This document shows, one piece after another, positions 24,763-35,506 of a stretch of DNA of 41,109 nt. The notes beneath the pieces were generated by a model that did no database searches, had not been told where the DNA came from, and saw only the letters and a program-made list of their open reading frames with translations. The translations under genes and the position numbers were made by a program. This DNA is from an uncultured Collinsella sp. (GTDB lineage Bacteria > Actinomycetota > Coriobacteriia > Coriobacteriales > Coriobacteriaceae): the NCBI GenBank assembly GCA_900543275.1, contig UQQL01000009.1, forward strand, positions 1-41,109, in the 5' to 3' direction. Each line of letters begins with the position of its first letter. Position 1 is the first letter of the stretch.

Positions 24763-26280
24763 TTATAGGTCGAACTTGGGGCCCTTGTTGTCGCCCTTGA
24801 GGTCGGCGGTGTCCAGGCGCATCATGCAAAAGTCCGCGTGGCCCTCGTCGGATTCCTCGTCCTCGGCATTCATGCCGGTCAGAGCGGTCTGGTAGGGGTC
24901 GATGCCATCGACCACGGTCACGTTGAGCTTCTCGCTCGAGGCGCCCGGCACACGGAAGGTGGCGTTGTCGATGGGCTCGATCGACACCTCGGGCGCGTGC
25001 TCTACCTGCGGCACCCACTCATAGGGCGCACGGTAGGCACGGTAGACCATGTTGGAGCTAAAGCCGGGCGCCGGTGCCTTAAAGTAGGGGCTCAGGTACT
25101 CCCAGACAATCTCGTGCTCGGGCGTGACCTCGATCAGGTGACCGTCGGAGCCCTCGGTGATAAGCGTGTTGCCGTTGGGCAGACGCTGGGCAGAGCTGAT
25201 GAACGGCGAGTAGAAGCGGCTGCCGTCGGCAAAGGGGAGCCAGCCGGCTTCGAGCGGGGTGTACTGCCACGTGATCTCGAGCGTGATGGGGTTGAACTGC
25301 AGAATGCGCGAGTAGTCGCGGTGGACGGCGTTGGTGCCGTCGGGCGCGATAGCGTTGGGCGCGTCGTATCCCGCGGCACCGCCGTTATCGAAGACCAACA
25401 GATCGCCCTCGCCGGGAAGGCCCTTGGGGATCATATGAAAGTGATGCTGGCCGATAATCCAGCCGATCTTTTTCTCGGCATCGCTGCCGTCGAAGCGCGG
25501 GCCGAGTTTCCAGACGATCTTGCCCGTCTTTTTGGAGATGATGGCCAGGATATTGGCGTTGCGGCAGTCGAAGATGAGGTTTTCGGGGGCAAAGCGCTCG
25601 TCGCCGCGGTCATACCACTTGTTGGGGCCGAGCTCCGAGACGCAGTTGATGTGCAGCCAGTCGCCGCCGGCCTCGCCGCGCATGGAGGGATTGTTGTAGA
25701 GCGACTTTTTGGCTGCCTCGTCAAAGCCGAACTCTTCAAAATGCTCCGACGCGCGCCACTCCCAGACAACCTCGCCGTCCCAGGTGACCTCGATGACCTT
25801 GTCGTCGATCAGCAGCTTGTCGCTGATCTCGGGGTGATAGCTATTCTCGTGCGTGAGAATGATGGTGTTGCCGCCGTCCGTGCGCGGCTCTAGGCCGGGC
25901 GCGTAATAGCCCACGGGCGAGCCTTCACGCTGGTAGTCGTGGTGCTGACGCGCCTGCCAGGTGGGGTCCTTGCCCTCGTCGGCCACGAGTTCGGTATGGT
26001 CCCATTTCCACACAATATTGCCGTCCCAGTCGACTTGCAACAGGTCGAGCTGGTCCTGATAGGCTGCCGCGCCGCCGCGTGCGCCCGAGGTGCCAAAGAC
26101 TTGACCGCCCGGCAGCAGCTTGTTGGGGAAGCCGCCCAGACCCGCCCAGCGGTTGACCTCGCGGCCGTTCATGTCGATGAGCAGCGCGCCGCCCGGGGTG
26201 GGGAAGATGGTGTAGCCGTTATAGGCACGCTCTTTGTCGTAGATGAGTGTGCCGGTGGGATGAATGCTCGGATAGCCCAT
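24763..26280 (-). CDS. Arylsulfotransferase-family protein (ASST-like)
   Basis: 505 residues with repeated beta-propeller-like strands such as GNIVWKWDH, GEVVWEWRAS, GKIVWKLGPRF and EIVWEYLSP, and the histidine-rich segments RQHHDYQREG and GQHHFHMIPKG. This is the pattern of arylsulfate sulfotransferases, which move sulfate between phenolic compounds without PAPS. No signal peptide is visible, whereas the classical enterobacterial AssT is periplasmic. GGAGT precedes the ATG at 26280. No dsbA/dsbB-like partners are adjacent. Substrates could be host- or diet-derived phenol sulfates, which is inference. Confidence 0.82.
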   Translation of the reverse strand: MGYPSIHPTGTLIYDKERAYNGYTIFPTPGGALLIDMNGREVNRWAGLGGFPNKLLPGGQVFGTSGARGGAAAYQDQLDLLQVDWDGNIVWKWDHTELVADEGKDPTWQARQHHDYQREGSPVGYYAPGLEPRTDGGNTIILTHENSYHPEISDKLLIDDKVIEVTWDGEVVWEWRASEHFEEFGFDEAAKKSLYNNPSMRGEAGGDWLHINCVSELGPNKWYDRGDERFAPENLIFDCRNANILAIISKKTGKIVWKLGPRFDGSDAEKKIGWIIGQHHFHMIPKGLPGEGDLLVFDNGGAAGYDAPNAIAPDGTNAVHRDYSRILQFNPITLEITWQYTPLEAGWLPFADGSRFYSPFISSAQRLPNGNTLITEGSDGHLIEVTPEHEIVWEYLSPYFKAPAPGFSSNMVYRAYRAPYEWVPQVEHAPEVSIEPIDNATFRVPGASSEKLNVTVVDGIDPYQTALTGMNAEDEESDEGHADFCMMRLDTADLKGDNKGPKFDL

Positions 26281-26380
26281 GAGTGACTCCTGTCTGCACG
26301 GTTTCGGTTCCCGATAGTCTACAACCTACTAAACATGTATGAATATATGGAATTGAGGTACTCGGGTATCGCTTTTTCAG

Positions 26381-26470
26381 AATGACCCCTTGGGGACGGA
26401 GGAAAACGGATCACTCAGGGGGGTCAGTCCGACCAAGTGGTCCGTTTCCTTCCGTCCCCAAGGGATCATT
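26381..26470. repeat. 90-nt intergenic hairpin upstream of gltB
   Basis: Arms 26381-26415 and 26436-26470 are inverted 35-nt copies with two mismatches and two wobbles (core CCCTTGGGGACGGA). The loop is 20 nt. It lies between the divergent ASST and gltB genes, so it is not a simple terminator of either. It may be a dispersed element or a transcribed leader structure. Confidence 0.7.
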
Positions 26471-26472
26471 TG

Positions 26473-26501
26473 TTGCGTGCGTTACGCAATTGTTTCGAAA
26501 C
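26473..26501 (+). promoter_or_regulatory. Palindromes ahead of gltB
   Basis: TTGCGT (26473-26478) pairs with ACGCAA (26484-26489), and GTTTCGAAAC (26492-26501) is a perfect palindrome. They lie 80-110 bp upstream of the gltB ATG, where a regulator of nitrogen assimilation might bind. The factor is unknown. Confidence 0.35.
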
Positions 26502-26580
26502 GGGCAGGAAACACAACGGATCGGCGATACTTCTAGTATGCCTATTCAACTGACTGTCTAACACCAAGGGGAGGATCGCG

Positions 26581-29500
26581 ATGCAGGCAGATTCCGCTCA
26601 ACAGCAGGGCCTTTATCGCCCCGAATTCGACCACGATGCATGTGGCATCGGCGCACTTGCCGATATCAACGGTGAGCGCCATCACCAGATTCTGGACGAC
26701 GCGCTGTCCATTCTGGTCAACTTGGAGCACCGCGGCGGCACGGGACTCGAGAAGAACACCGGCGACGGTGCCGGTATCCTGTTCCAGGTTCCGCATCACT
26801 TTTTTCGCAAAGAGGCTCAAAAGTGCGGCCAGATTCTGCCGGCAGAGGGCGACTATGGCGTGGCCATGCTGTTCTTTCCGCAGGACGACAAGGGCGTAGA
26901 GGATGCCCGTCGCGTGTTTGAGGAGGGCTGCGCCGAGGCCGGCGTGCCGCTGCTCTTTTGGCGCGAGGTGCCCGTCGACCCGCACGACCTGGGCGAGACG
27001 GCACGCGCCTGCATGCCCACCATTCTGCAAGCCTTTCTGGGCCGCCCCGACGATACGCCGGCGGGTGACGCCTTCGAGCGCCGCCTGTACGTGTGCCGTC
27101 GCACTATCGAGAAGAAGGCCGATGCCGAGTTTGCCCTGCGCGACAAGATCTTCTACGTCTGCTCCATGAGCTCGCGCACTATCGTGTACAAGGGCATGCT
27201 CGTCGCCACGCAGATGCGCCGCTTCTTCATCGATCTCAACGACGCCGCTGTCAAGACGGCCGTTGCGCTCGTCCACTCGCGCTACTCCACCAACACCACG
27301 CCCAGCTGGGAGCGTGCGCACCCCAACCGTTTTATCATCCACAACGGCGAGATCAACACCCTCAAGGGCAACGTCAACTGGATTCGCGCCCGCGAGCCCA
27401 ACCTGTACAGCCCCGTGCTACAGCACGATCTTGAGCGCGTGATGCCCATCATCAACCGCGAGGGTTCCGACTCGGCGATTCTGGACAACGTGCTCGAGTT
27501 CCTGGTCATGAACGGTCGCCCGCTTACGCGCGCCGCGTCCATGCTGCTGCCTGAGCCGTGGGACCACAACGACAGTCTGAGCGAGGAGCGCCGCGCCTAC
27601 GACGCCTACCAGTCCATGCTCATGGAGCCCTGGGACGGCCCGGCGGCCATCGCCTTTACCGACGGTCGCACGCTGGGCGCCGCCCTCGACCGCAACGGCT
27701 TGCGCCCCGCCCGCTACTACGTGACGCGCGATGGCCGCTTTATGCTGGCAAGCGAAGTGGGCACCATCGAGGTGCGCCCCGAGAACATCCTGACGAGCGG
27801 CTGCCTGGGACCGGGCCAGATGCTCGAGGTCGATTTTGCCCGCGGCCGCGTGATCTACAACGACGAGCTGCGCGCCCGCTATGCCAAGGAGAAGCCCTAC
27901 CACGACTGGATTGCCGAGGAGACGCTGGCCGTCGACGCGCTCGATGAGTCCGCCGCGCCCGCGCCCGCCGAGGACGCCGAGGTGCCCGCCGCCGTGCGTA
28001 TGGCCAAGCTCGGCTACCACTGGGATGACGTCGACGAGGTCGTGCGTCCCATGGCCCAGCAGGGCAAGGCCCCGCTCGCCTCGATGGGCATCGACGCACC
28101 GCTGGCCTGCCTGTCCAAGAAGACGCGCTCGTTCTTTGACTACTTCTATCAGCTGTTCGCTCAGGTCACGAATCCTCCGATCGATGCCCTGCGCGAGCAT
28201 ATGGTGACTTCGACCACGCTCTACCTGGGCAACCACGGCAACCTGCTCGAGGACTCCCGTACGGCCTGCCAGCTGGTGCGCCTGGAGCGTCCGCTGTTGA
28301 GCGAGGAGGAGTTCGACCGCATCTGCGCCATCGACCGCGTGGGCTTTAAGACCCGCCGTTTCCGTGCCGTCTACCGCCGCGACGCCGGCGAGGGCGCGCT
28401 GCAGGCTGCGCTCAAGCAGCTTGCAGAGGACGTTGAGGCTGCGGTCCGCGACGGCGTGAATATTGTGGTGTTGAGCGATCGTGCCGCTGCGGGCGAGGTG
28501 CCCGTGCCGTCGCTGCTCGCCGTGGGCTGCGTGCACAATCACCTGATCCGCGCCGGCGTGCGTACCTTTGCCGACATCGTGGTGGAGTGCGGCGACGCCG
28601 TGTCCCCGCACGACTTTGCGGCGCTGGTGGGCTACTCCGCAAGCGGCATCTATCCGTACAATGCGCATGCGTGCATCCGCGACTTGGCAGCACGCGGCGA
28701 CCTGGACGTGACGGCCGAGCAGGGCATCGACAACTACAACAAGGCCGCGACGGCGGGTATCGTCTCCATCATGTCCAAGATGGGTATCTCCACGGTGCAG
28801 AGCTATCACTCCGCACAGATTTTCGAGGCCGTCGGCTTTACTCCGGAGTTCGTCAACGCGTACTTCGCCGGCACGGTGAGCCGTGTGGGCGGTATGGGTG
28901 TCGAGGACGTTGAGTGCGAGCAAAACGAGCGCTATGACGCTGCGCTCGCCATCCTTAAAAGCCCGGCTCCCGATCAGCTGCCCACGCTGGGCCTGACCAA
29001 GTGGCGCCCGCTCGGCGGCGAGGAACACCTCATCGACCCCCAGGCCGTCTACCTGCTGCAGACCGCCTGCCGTGAGGACAGCTACGACACCTTTAAGGAG
29101 TACAGCGCCCGCCTGCACCGCACCGGCCGTGCCGTGCGTCTGCGCGACTTGCTCGACTTTGATGCCAGCGGCCGCACGCCGGTTTCGCTCGACGAGGTCG
29201 AGCCCACGCTCAACATCGTCCGCCGCTTTAACACCGGCGCCATGTCGTACGGCTCCATCAGCAAGGAAGCACACGAGTGCATGGCCATCGCCATGAACCG
29301 CCTGCACGGCCGTTCCAACTCCGGCGAGGGCGGTGAGGATCCGCGTCGCGAGACCCCGCTGGCTAACGGTGATTCCAAGAACTCCGCCATCAAGCAGGTG
29401 GCAAGCGCGCGCTTTGGCGTGACGAGCCGCTACCTGTGCAGTGCCTTCGAGATTCAGATCAAGATGGCCCAGGGCGCCAAGCCCGGCGAGGGTGGCCACC

Positions 29501-31278
29501 TGCCCGGCAAGAAGGTCTACCCCTGGATCGCCGAGGTCCGTCAGTCCACGCCCGGCATCGGCCTGATCTCACCTCCGCCGCACCACGATATTTACTCTAT
29601 CGAGGACCTGGCCGAGCTCATCTTTGACCTTAAGAACGCCAACCCCGGCGCACGCGTGTCGGTCAAGCTGGTCAGCGAGGCCGGCGTCGGCACCATCGCC
29701 ACCGGTGTGGCCAAGGGCGCTGCCGACAAGATCTTGATCAGCGGCCACAATGGCGGCTCGGGTGCCGCTGCTCGCGATTCGATCTGGCACGCCGGTCTGC
29801 CGCTGGAGCTTGGCCTTGCCGAGGCCCAGCAGACGCTGCTGCAAAACGGCCTGCGCTCGCGCGTGGTGCTCGAGGCCGACGGCAAGCTCATGGACGGCAC
29901 CGATGTTGCCGTCGCCTGCCTGCTGGGCGCCGAGGAGTTTGGCTTTGCGACCATGCCGCTCATCTCGATGGGCTGCCTCATGCAGCGCGACTGCCAGCAG
30001 GATACCTGCCCCGCCGGCATCGCCACGCAAAACTGCCGCTTGCGTCGCGGCTTCCGCGGCAAGCCCGAGCACGTCGAGCACTTTATGCTCTTTGTTGCCG
30101 AGCAACTGCGCGAGGTCATGGCGAGCCTGGGCTTCCGCACCGTCGACGAGATGGTCGGCCATCCCGAGTGCTTGCGCCAGATCGAGGTCCCGGGCAACCG
30201 CAAGGCTAACCTGCTCGATCTGACGCCCGTGCTGGCAAGCGCGACCTGCGAGTTCGGTGCCCACATCCCGGGTGCCGACGGCCGTCACTTCCTGCCCCAG
30301 ATGGCCGCGGACAGCGAGCTCGACAAGACGCTCGACTCCACGCTGTTTGTGCCCTACACGGCCGACGCCCGCGCACATCTGCGTCCGATTCGCTTCCGCG
30401 CCGATATCGCCAACGTCAACCGTTGCGTGGGCACCATCCTGGGCAACGCGGTGACCAAGGCGCATCCCGAGGGCTTGCCCGCCGGCTCCATCACCATCGA
30501 TTGCGATGGTTCGGCCGGTCAGAGCTTTGGCGCCTTCCTGCCGCGCGGCATTACGCTCAACGTGTGCGGCGACGCCAACGATTACTTTGGCAAGGGCCTT
30601 TCGGGTGGCGAGGTGTCGGTGCGCCCCAACCCGCATGCGACCTACAAGTTCGACGAAAACATCATCGTGGGCAACGTTGCGTTCTTTGGCGCTACGAGCG
30701 GCCGCGGCTTCATTAACGGTTTGGCGGGCCAGCGCTTTGGCGTACGCAACTCCGGTGCCACCGTGGTGGTCGAGGGCTGCGGCAACCATGGCTGCGAGTA
30801 CATGACGGGCGGTCTGGCGCTCATCTTGGGCGAGGTCGGACAGAACTTCGCTGCTGGCATGACGGGCGGCGTGGCTTATGTCTTTGACCAGTACGGCACG
30901 CTCGATGCCCGCGTGAACCACGAGAGCGTTGAGCTCAAGGCCCCGACTGCCGGCGAGCTGGAGCAGGTCCGTGCGCTCATCCAGGAGCACGTGGACGCGA
31001 CACAGAGCCCGCGCGGCATCAAGCTGCTCTACAGCTTTGAGACGATGAGCAAGCACTTTGTGAAGGTCATTCCGACCGAGTACGAGCGTGTGCTGGCGAT
31101 TGTCGCCGCGAGCGAGGCTGCCGGCAAGACACATGCGCAGGCAGAGGAACTGGCGTTTGACATCGTGACCGGTCGCGCGAGCGCCGCGGATGTCGCTCGC
31201 TTCGATATTGCGGGCGGTGCTGCGGGTGCTGCGTCCGCGGCCGCCAGCTCTGTTGCTTCGACCAAGAAGGAGGCGTAA
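26581..31278 (+). CDS. gltB: Glutamate synthase large (alpha) subunit
   Basis: 1565 residues. The glutaminase domain has its catalytic cysteine at C21 (DHDACGIG), so a 20-residue propeptide must be removed to free it. SRYSTNTTPSWERAHPNR is the usual substrate loop. The FMN/synthase domain spans about 850-1210, with the 3Fe-4S cysteines in CLMQRDCQQDTCPAG (about 1131-1145) and ISGHNGGSGAAARDSI. The C-terminal beta-helix domain follows (GKGLSGGEVSVRP). With gltD it makes two glutamates from glutamine and 2-oxoglutarate. Its stop is five bases from the gltD ATG. Confidence 0.97.
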   Translation: MQADSAQQQGLYRPEFDHDACGIGALADINGERHHQILDDALSILVNLEHRGGTGLEKNTGDGAGILFQVPHHFFRKEAQKCGQILPAEGDYGVAMLFFPQDDKGVEDARRVFEEGCAEAGVPLLFWREVPVDPHDLGETARACMPTILQAFLGRPDDTPAGDAFERRLYVCRRTIEKKADAEFALRDKIFYVCSMSSRTIVYKGMLVATQMRRFFIDLNDAAVKTAVALVHSRYSTNTTPSWERAHPNRFIIHNGEINTLKGNVNWIRAREPNLYSPVLQHDLERVMPIINREGSDSAILDNVLEFLVMNGRPLTRAASMLLPEPWDHNDSLSEERRAYDAYQSMLMEPWDGPAAIAFTDGRTLGAALDRNGLRPARYYVTRDGRFMLASEVGTIEVRPENILTSGCLGPGQMLEVDFARGRVIYNDELRARYAKEKPYHDWIAEETLAVDALDESAAPAPAEDAEVPAAVRMAKLGYHWDDVDEVVRPMAQQGKAPLASMGIDAPLACLSKKTRSFFDYFYQLFAQVTNPPIDALREHMVTSTTLYLGNHGNLLEDSRTACQLVRLERPLLSEEEFDRICAIDRVGFKTRRFRAVYRRDAGEGALQAALKQLAEDVEAAVRDGVNIVVLSDRAAAGEVPVPSLLAVGCVHNHLIRAGVRTFADIVVECGDAVSPHDFAALVGYSASGIYPYNAHACIRDLAARGDLDVTAEQGIDNYNKAATAGIVSIMSKMGISTVQSYHSAQIFEAVGFTPEFVNAYFAGTVSRVGGMGVEDVECEQNERYDAALAILKSPAPDQLPTLGLTKWRPLGGEEHLIDPQAVYLLQTACREDSYDTFKEYSARLHRTGRAVRLRDLLDFDASGRTPVSLDEVEPTLNIVRRFNTGAMSYGSISKEAHECMAIAMNRLHGRSNSGEGGEDPRRETPLANGDSKNSAIKQVASARFGVTSRYLCSAFEIQIKMAQGAKPGEGGHLPGKKVYPWIAEVRQSTPGIGLISPPPHHDIYSIEDLAELIFDLKNANPGARVSVKLVSEAGVGTIATGVAKGAADKILISGHNGGSGAAARDSIWHAGLPLELGLAEAQQTLLQNGLRSRVVLEADGKLMDGTDVAVACLLGAEEFGFATMPLISMGCLMQRDCQQDTCPAGIATQNCRLRRGFRGKPEHVEHFMLFVAEQLREVMASLGFRTVDEMVGHPECLRQIEVPGNRKANLLDLTPVLASATCEFGAHIPGADGRHFLPQMAADSELDKTLDSTLFVPYTADARAHLRPIRFRADIANVNRCVGTILGNAVTKAHPEGLPAGSITIDCDGSAGQSFGAFLPRGITLNVCGDANDYFGKGLSGGEVSVRPNPHATYKFDENIIVGNVAFFGATSGRGFINGLAGQRFGVRNSGATVVVEGCGNHGCEYMTGGLALILGEVGQNFAAGMTGGVAYVFDQYGTLDARVNHESVELKAPTAGELEQVRALIQEHVDATQSPRGIKLLYSFETMSKHFVKVIPTEYERVLAIVAASEAAGKTHAQAEELAFDIVTGRASAADVARFDIAGGAAGAASAAASSVASTKKEA

Positions 31279-31283
31279 GTGCC

Positions 31284-32765
<1,482 letters not shown>

Positions 32766-32782
32766 AGTAGTCATTTAAGAAC

Positions 32783-32822
32783 GTCCCCAATGACTAGCCT
32801 TTTTTGTCTAGTCGTTGGGGAC
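32783..32822 (+). terminator. Terminator-like hairpin after gltD
   Basis: GTCCCCAATGACTAG (32783-32797) pairs with CTAGTCGTTGGGGAC (32808-32822), a 15-bp stem with one wobble. The loop holds a run of T rather than the 3' side. Its outer end GTCCCCAA also occurs in the hairpin at 26381-26470, so it may belong to a repeat family. Confidence 0.65.
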
Positions 32823-33117
32823 ACTCTTTGCGAGCAATTTGCTCGTTTGTCGATGTGCGGGTGTTCATTTGTCGACTTCTTGGGCTGTGGTCACCTGTTG
32901 TTTCTGTGGCGGCTGCGGGCATCTGGCTCAAAAAGGCGGGTTGGCCGTCTATGTTTACCTGCGGTTTTGTTGCGGTGTGCATTTTCGGTCAAGCTTTTCG
33001 TCAAGTGTTTGGTCAGCATTTGGTTTGCAGCCGGAGGCCTATTTTGCCCGCGCTGACCGTGGCTGCCCACCTTCCTCGTAAGCTCAAATTGAGGTCCATC
33101 AGTTTGAGGAGGATGCC
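32823..33117. other. Intergenic region, T-rich, no gene seen
   Basis: Nearly 300 bp between gltD and the next gene. It is T-rich on the plus strand with several TTGGTC/TTCGTC-like repeats around 32990-33025. Short open frames have no ribosome site or recognisable product. A ribosome site (GAGGAGG) for the next gene lies at its end. Confidence 0.4.
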
Positions 33118-33825
33118 ATGACTGACCACGCTTTAGACCGAGCGCAGCTAGCCGAAGCCGTCGGCAACGATATTGCCGACATGGCCCATTTTTGGATGCT
33201 GCGGAAGTTTCAATTCCTGGAGCCGGCGCGCGAACAGTTCGAGGTCATTGTCGACCCGTGGCTCAGCTATTGCACCGAGCCTTCGCAAAACGAAATCATG
33301 GCCTACAACATGGCATTTACCGATTGGCTGCTCTTCGAGCGCCCCTATCGCCATGGCAAGACGCTGCTCGAGCTGTATGTTGACGAGCCGCCGGCATCGC
33401 TTTCGCCTGCCTCGCTCAAGCGGCTCGAGCAGGTACGCGACACGCGGTATTTCTCGCGCTTTGGTATTTTGGACAAGGATCCTGCGAACGGCATGGTTGC
33501 GCTGAAGGATACGCGCGCCGACCGTCGCTTTGATGTCTACGACCCGCATATCGTGCAAAAGGAGCATTGGAGCGACGGCGCGATTGCGGTGCGTCTCGCC
33601 TGCGTCGACGATGTCTGGCTTACGGCGGGACAGCTCTATCTGTATGACATCGCGCGGCTGAGCGATACGGCGGTCGATGGGCCGGGTGCGGTGCATCCGG
33701 AGGACCTGCAGGACGGCTTTGACACCTCGTGCATCAGCTTCTTCTTGCGTCTGGTCCGCGACATCATGGACGTCCAGGGGCGGTACGTAAAGTCGCTCAA
33801 CATCTACGAGCAGGAGTGGGAGTAG
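33118..33825 (+). CDS. Hypothetical cytoplasmic protein
   Basis: 235 residues with a strong ribosome site (GAGGAGGATGCC before the ATG). It is rich in aromatic and acidic residues (FWMLRKFQFLEPAREQFE, MAYNMAFTDWLLFERP) and ends ISFFLRLVRDIMDVQGRYVKSLNIYEQEWE. No signal peptide or membrane helix. Family not recognised; a repeat-element array follows 40 bp downstream. Confidence 0.7.
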   Translation: MTDHALDRAQLAEAVGNDIADMAHFWMLRKFQFLEPAREQFEVIVDPWLSYCTEPSQNEIMAYNMAFTDWLLFERPYRHGKTLLELYVDEPPASLSPASLKRLEQVRDTRYFSRFGILDKDPANGMVALKDTRADRRFDVYDPHIVQKEHWSDGAIAVRLACVDDVWLTAGQLYLYDIARLSDTAVDGPGAVHPEDLQDGFDTSCISFFLRLVRDIMDVQGRYVKSLNIYEQEWE

Positions 33826-33865
33826 GGGATGGGTGGTTGTCGCCTGCCTTGCCTTTTGCCTTTTT

Positions 33866-34003
33866 GTCTCGATCTGTAACATCTACAGGCCAAAAATCGG
33901 TTTTCCTGTTACAGGTCGAGACAAAGAGGTGCAATGCTGCACGAATGTCTCGATCTGTAACGTTTGGCGGCCGCTTGTGCCCGTAACTGTTACAGGTCGA
34001 GAC
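33866..34003. repeat. Array C: two TGTAACA hairpin units directly upstream of the AbiEi/DUF559 gene
   Basis: Units are 33866-33922 and 33947-34003, both with 25-nt centres and a 24-nt gap (period 81). Both right arms share the variant TGTTACAGGTCGAGAC, which differs from the other arrays. The second unit ends 20 bp before the GTG of the next gene, so it lies in that gene's leader or promoter. Confidence 0.95.
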
Positions 34004-34023
34004 GTTTGTCGGTGGAGGCAACG

Positions 34024-35100
34024 GTGACGATGGTCCATTTGTCCGATGTGGTGGTGATGGAAGTGTCTAATACCGTTTTCAAGCACAAGCATACGACTCG
34101 CAACACGTTGGCGCGGAATAGGATGCTCGCGCGACTCACGGAGGCGACCGAGCAAGGTGCGCTGCTCGCAACGCATGACAATGCCGAGCTCATGTGGCTG
34201 CGGCGTCATGTTGGAACCGACGATATCGCGGAACCCGAGCCGTATTTGTTCTGCTTTCAACATGATTGGGGTGTGCTGACGCCGGCGGAGCGAACGCTGC
34301 GTACCATCAAAGGGCTTGCAGAGTTTCATCCCGATTGGGCGTTTTGGGGCTATGACGCGGCGCTTTTGTGGGGTCTGGAGGTGCCGAATGATCTGCTTGG
34401 GTCGCGTTTTCTTGTTAAGACGGGTTGTTCGGTGACGTTGAGCGGCGGGTGCAGGTTGTTGCGTCCGCAGATGGCGGGCGCACTCGAGCATGTTGATGGC
34501 GTGCGGGTGACGTCGTTTTGGCGCACGGTGGAGGATTGCCTACTGCGTGCGCCGTTCTCCTATGGGTTGGCGATTGCCGATTCTGCACTGCGGGCGAAAG
34601 GCGTATCACGTGGGGATTTGTGCGAGCGCCTCCGCGCCGATTGCGAGGGCAGGCGAGGGTATCGCAGGGCACAGGTGATTGCGTCGTATGCGGACGGGCT
34701 GTCTGAAAACGGCGGCGAGTCTCGCTTTCGGGCGTTCTTTATTGCATACGGTTTTCCGGTGCCAGAGTTACAGGTGGAGTTTCGCGACCCGCTTGATCCG
34801 AGCCAGGTCTTTCGCGTTGACTATTTCTGGAGGCTCGAGGACGGGACGTGCGTGATTGGCGAGCTCGACGGAAAGGGGAAGTACACCTTGCAGAGCGGCG
34901 AGGGTCGGGAGTCGGTTGACCCATTCGTGGCAGAGCGTCAGCGGGAATCTCATCTGACAATGCTCGGGCATAAGGTGCTTCGGTTTACGTTTGATGAGCT
35001 CAAGAATCCGGGGAAGCTGGCTGAAAAGATGAGACTGGCGGGCATTCCGCAGCGGGCCGATTTGGCTGAGCAATGGAGGCGGCAGTGGTATGGGCGCTGA
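34024..35100 (+). CDS. AbiEi-like N-terminus with C-terminal DUF559/PD-(D/E)XK-like domain
   Basis: 358 residues from GTG 34024 (GGAGG at 34014-34018, five bases upstream; ATG 34030 is the alternative). The N-terminal half resembles AbiEi-antitoxin-like proteins of actinobacteria (FCFQHDWGVLTPAERTLRTI, FWGYDAALLWGLEVPN). The C-terminal part reads VFRVDYFWRLEDGTCVIGEL, then DGKGKY, then a charged helix and LTMLGHKVLRFTFDEL. This D, E-x-D-G-K order fits the Vsr/DUF559 branch of the PD-(D/E)XK nuclease fold. Real nuclease activity and DNA targets are unknown. Repeat arrays C and D lie 20 bp before it and 41 bp after it, a context unlike an ordinary toxin-antitoxin pair, and no toxin gene is adjacent. 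Confidence 0.72.
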   Translation: MTMVHLSDVVVMEVSNTVFKHKHTTRNTLARNRMLARLTEATEQGALLATHDNAELMWLRRHVGTDDIAEPEPYLFCFQHDWGVLTPAERTLRTIKGLAEFHPDWAFWGYDAALLWGLEVPNDLLGSRFLVKTGCSVTLSGGCRLLRPQMAGALEHVDGVRVTSFWRTVEDCLLRAPFSYGLAIADSALRAKGVSRGDLCERLRADCEGRRGYRRAQVIASYADGLSENGGESRFRAFFIAYGFPVPELQVEFRDPLDPSQVFRVDYFWRLEDGTCVIGELDGKGKYTLQSGEGRESVDPFVAERQRESHLTMLGHKVLRFTFDELKNPGKLAEKMRLAGIPQRADLAEQWRRQWYGR

Positions 35101-35141
35101 GGGGTGCAACTGACGCGGATGTGGTTGTTCCTGCCGAGTTT

Positions 35142-35358
35142 GTCTCGATCTGTAACAACAAGGGGCCGTTTGGCCTCGCAAATGTTACAGATCGAGACAG
35201 AAGGTTGGCTGCCGCTAAAAGATCCTAATCTGTAACATCTAGAGGCTCAAAACCTGTCTACTTGTTACAGATTTAGACGTTTGATGACAGTGCTGGAGAA
35301 TATCTCGATCTGTAACATCTAGCGGCCAAAATTCGACCCAACTGTTACAGATCGAGAC
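35142..35358. repeat. Array D: three TGTAACA hairpin units downstream of the AbiEi/DUF559 gene
   Basis: Units begin at 35142, 35222 and 35302, an exact 80-bp period with 25-nt centres and 23-nt gaps. The first has perfect arms. The middle one is the most diverged in the window (ATCCTAATCTGTAACA / TGTTACAGATTTAGAC). The centre of the last is TCTAGCGGCCAAAATTCGA followed by CCCAAC, close to the family consensus. The array lies between the gene and the amidohydrolase. Confidence 0.95.
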
Positions 35359-35506
35359 ATTTGGCCCACACGGCTGGAGCATCGCCGTGCTGGCCTCTCT
35401 ATCCTCACATCCTCCCTTTTCTCCGTTAACCGATATGTTCGACTTTAGTCGCTGCATTAGGTGATAATGGACAAATGTTCAAGTTCATCGTGAGGAGGAG
35501 CTCGAT

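Noticed and set aside
26281..26580. Riboswitch or T-box ahead of gltB
   Set aside because: No recognised conserved core; only hairpins and palindromes are visible.
33964..34023. TTG start of the AbiEi/DUF559 gene inside the repeat unit
   Set aside because: It lies in the hairpin centre with no ribosome site, while GTG 34024 has GGAGG at good spacing.
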